In this document: in pieces, positions 34,237 to 34,374 of the stretch
How positions within the stretch are numbered: position 1 is the stretch's first letter
How the letters are laid out: the number at the start of each line of letters is the position of its first letter
NCBI GenBank assembly: GCA_018883385.1
Contig: VEQD01000011.1
Location: 1-34,374 of the forward strand
Length of the DNA: 34,374 bases
DNA from: Rhodocyclaceae bacterium
Lineage (GTDB): Bacteria; Pseudomonadota; Gammaproteobacteria; Burkholderiales; Rhodocyclaceae
Direction of reading: 5' to 3'
Translations under genes and position numbers: made by a program
The notes under the pieces: model-generated
The model's database searches: none
Seen by the model: the letters and a program-made list of their open reading frames with translations, nothing else
What the model was told of the DNA's origin: nothing

Positions 34237-34374
34237 TGGCCGGCCTACAGAACAACACCCCAGTACCCGAGGAACTGCGCCTACGTTCTGGGGGTCAAAC
34301 TCTGGTTCTGACCTACGCAGATCTCGGCGAAGTCACCCTGAGCGCCGAATTCCTCCGGGTGTATTCGCCTTCGG
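34236..34374 (+). CDS. DUF971 domain-containing protein (partial)
   Basis: The first 46 codons of a gene that runs past the window end. The translation MAGLQNNTPVPEELRLRSG continues to LVLTYADLGEVTLSAEFLRVYSPS, matching the DUF971 / gamma-butyrobetaine hydroxylase N-terminal-like pattern with its characteristic LRVYSPS. DUF971 proteins are small, sometimes zinc-binding, and of unknown role. The ATG shares one base with the topoisomerase stop codon (TAATG), suggesting translational coupling. Confidence 0.8.
   Translation, partial: MAGLQNNTPVPEELRLRSGGQTLVLTYADLGEVTLSAEFLRVYSPS

Overview
The window looks like a stretch of a betaproteobacterial chromosome. Conserved housekeeping blocks point there: def-fmt-htpX-rsmB-DUF4390-ntrY-ntrX, dprA-smg-topoisomerase, hemE next to priA, and a small DUF1840 protein. 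The order or genus cannot be fixed from this sequence alone. I see no rRNA, tRNA, CRISPR array, insertion sequence or prophage. Genes are tightly packed, with many 1-4 nt overlaps and no gene-free stretch over 300 bases.

Layout. (1) 1-1847, minus strand: a cytochrome operon encoding a sphaeroides-heme-protein (SHP) type monoheme cytochrome, a diheme cytochrome c, a cytochrome b561 and an OmpR-type response regulator cut by the window edge. (2) 1936-4609: a periplasmic lipocalin converging on a flavin reductase plus iron-sulfur (6-4) photolyase pair. (3) 4714-7484: mutY, then a minus-strand group of rapZ, a NusG-domain-II protein and a Gx-family transporter. (4) 7560-9237: an M20 amidohydrolase and rfaH. 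(5) 9290-13228: metH, preceded by a promoter, a SAM-II-like riboswitch and an intrinsic terminator, and followed by a bidirectional terminator. (6) 13250-16559: DUF1840 gene, carbonic anhydrase, MHS-type transporter, fructokinase. (7) 16556-19910: priA and hemE, with three DnaA-box-like sites at the likely priA promoter. (8) 19958-28830, mostly minus strand: ntrX (with a decayed AAA+ domain), ntrY, DUF4390, rsmB, then htpX, fmt and def, with a plus-strand S1/P1 nuclease inserted. (9) 28936-34374, plus strand: an exported unknown protein, dprA, smg, a topoisomerase III-like enzyme with a basic tail, and the start of a DUF971 gene.

The best regulatory find is the metH leader. It carries the conserved blocks of a SAM-II (SAM-alpha) riboswitch: the P1 stem and the GATTTG, GCTTGC and GCTAAA blocks. 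A strong rho-independent terminator follows. One strand of the aptamer can also pair with the terminator's 5' arm, which gives a complete model in which SAM turns off methionine synthase. Other points worth a second look are an NtrX without ATPase motifs, the DnaA boxes at priA, an FeS-type photolyase with cluster cysteines at the spacing of Agrobacterium PhrB, and the RapZ/NusG-II/Gx grouping. All structures and alignments were done by eye and from memory of the families.
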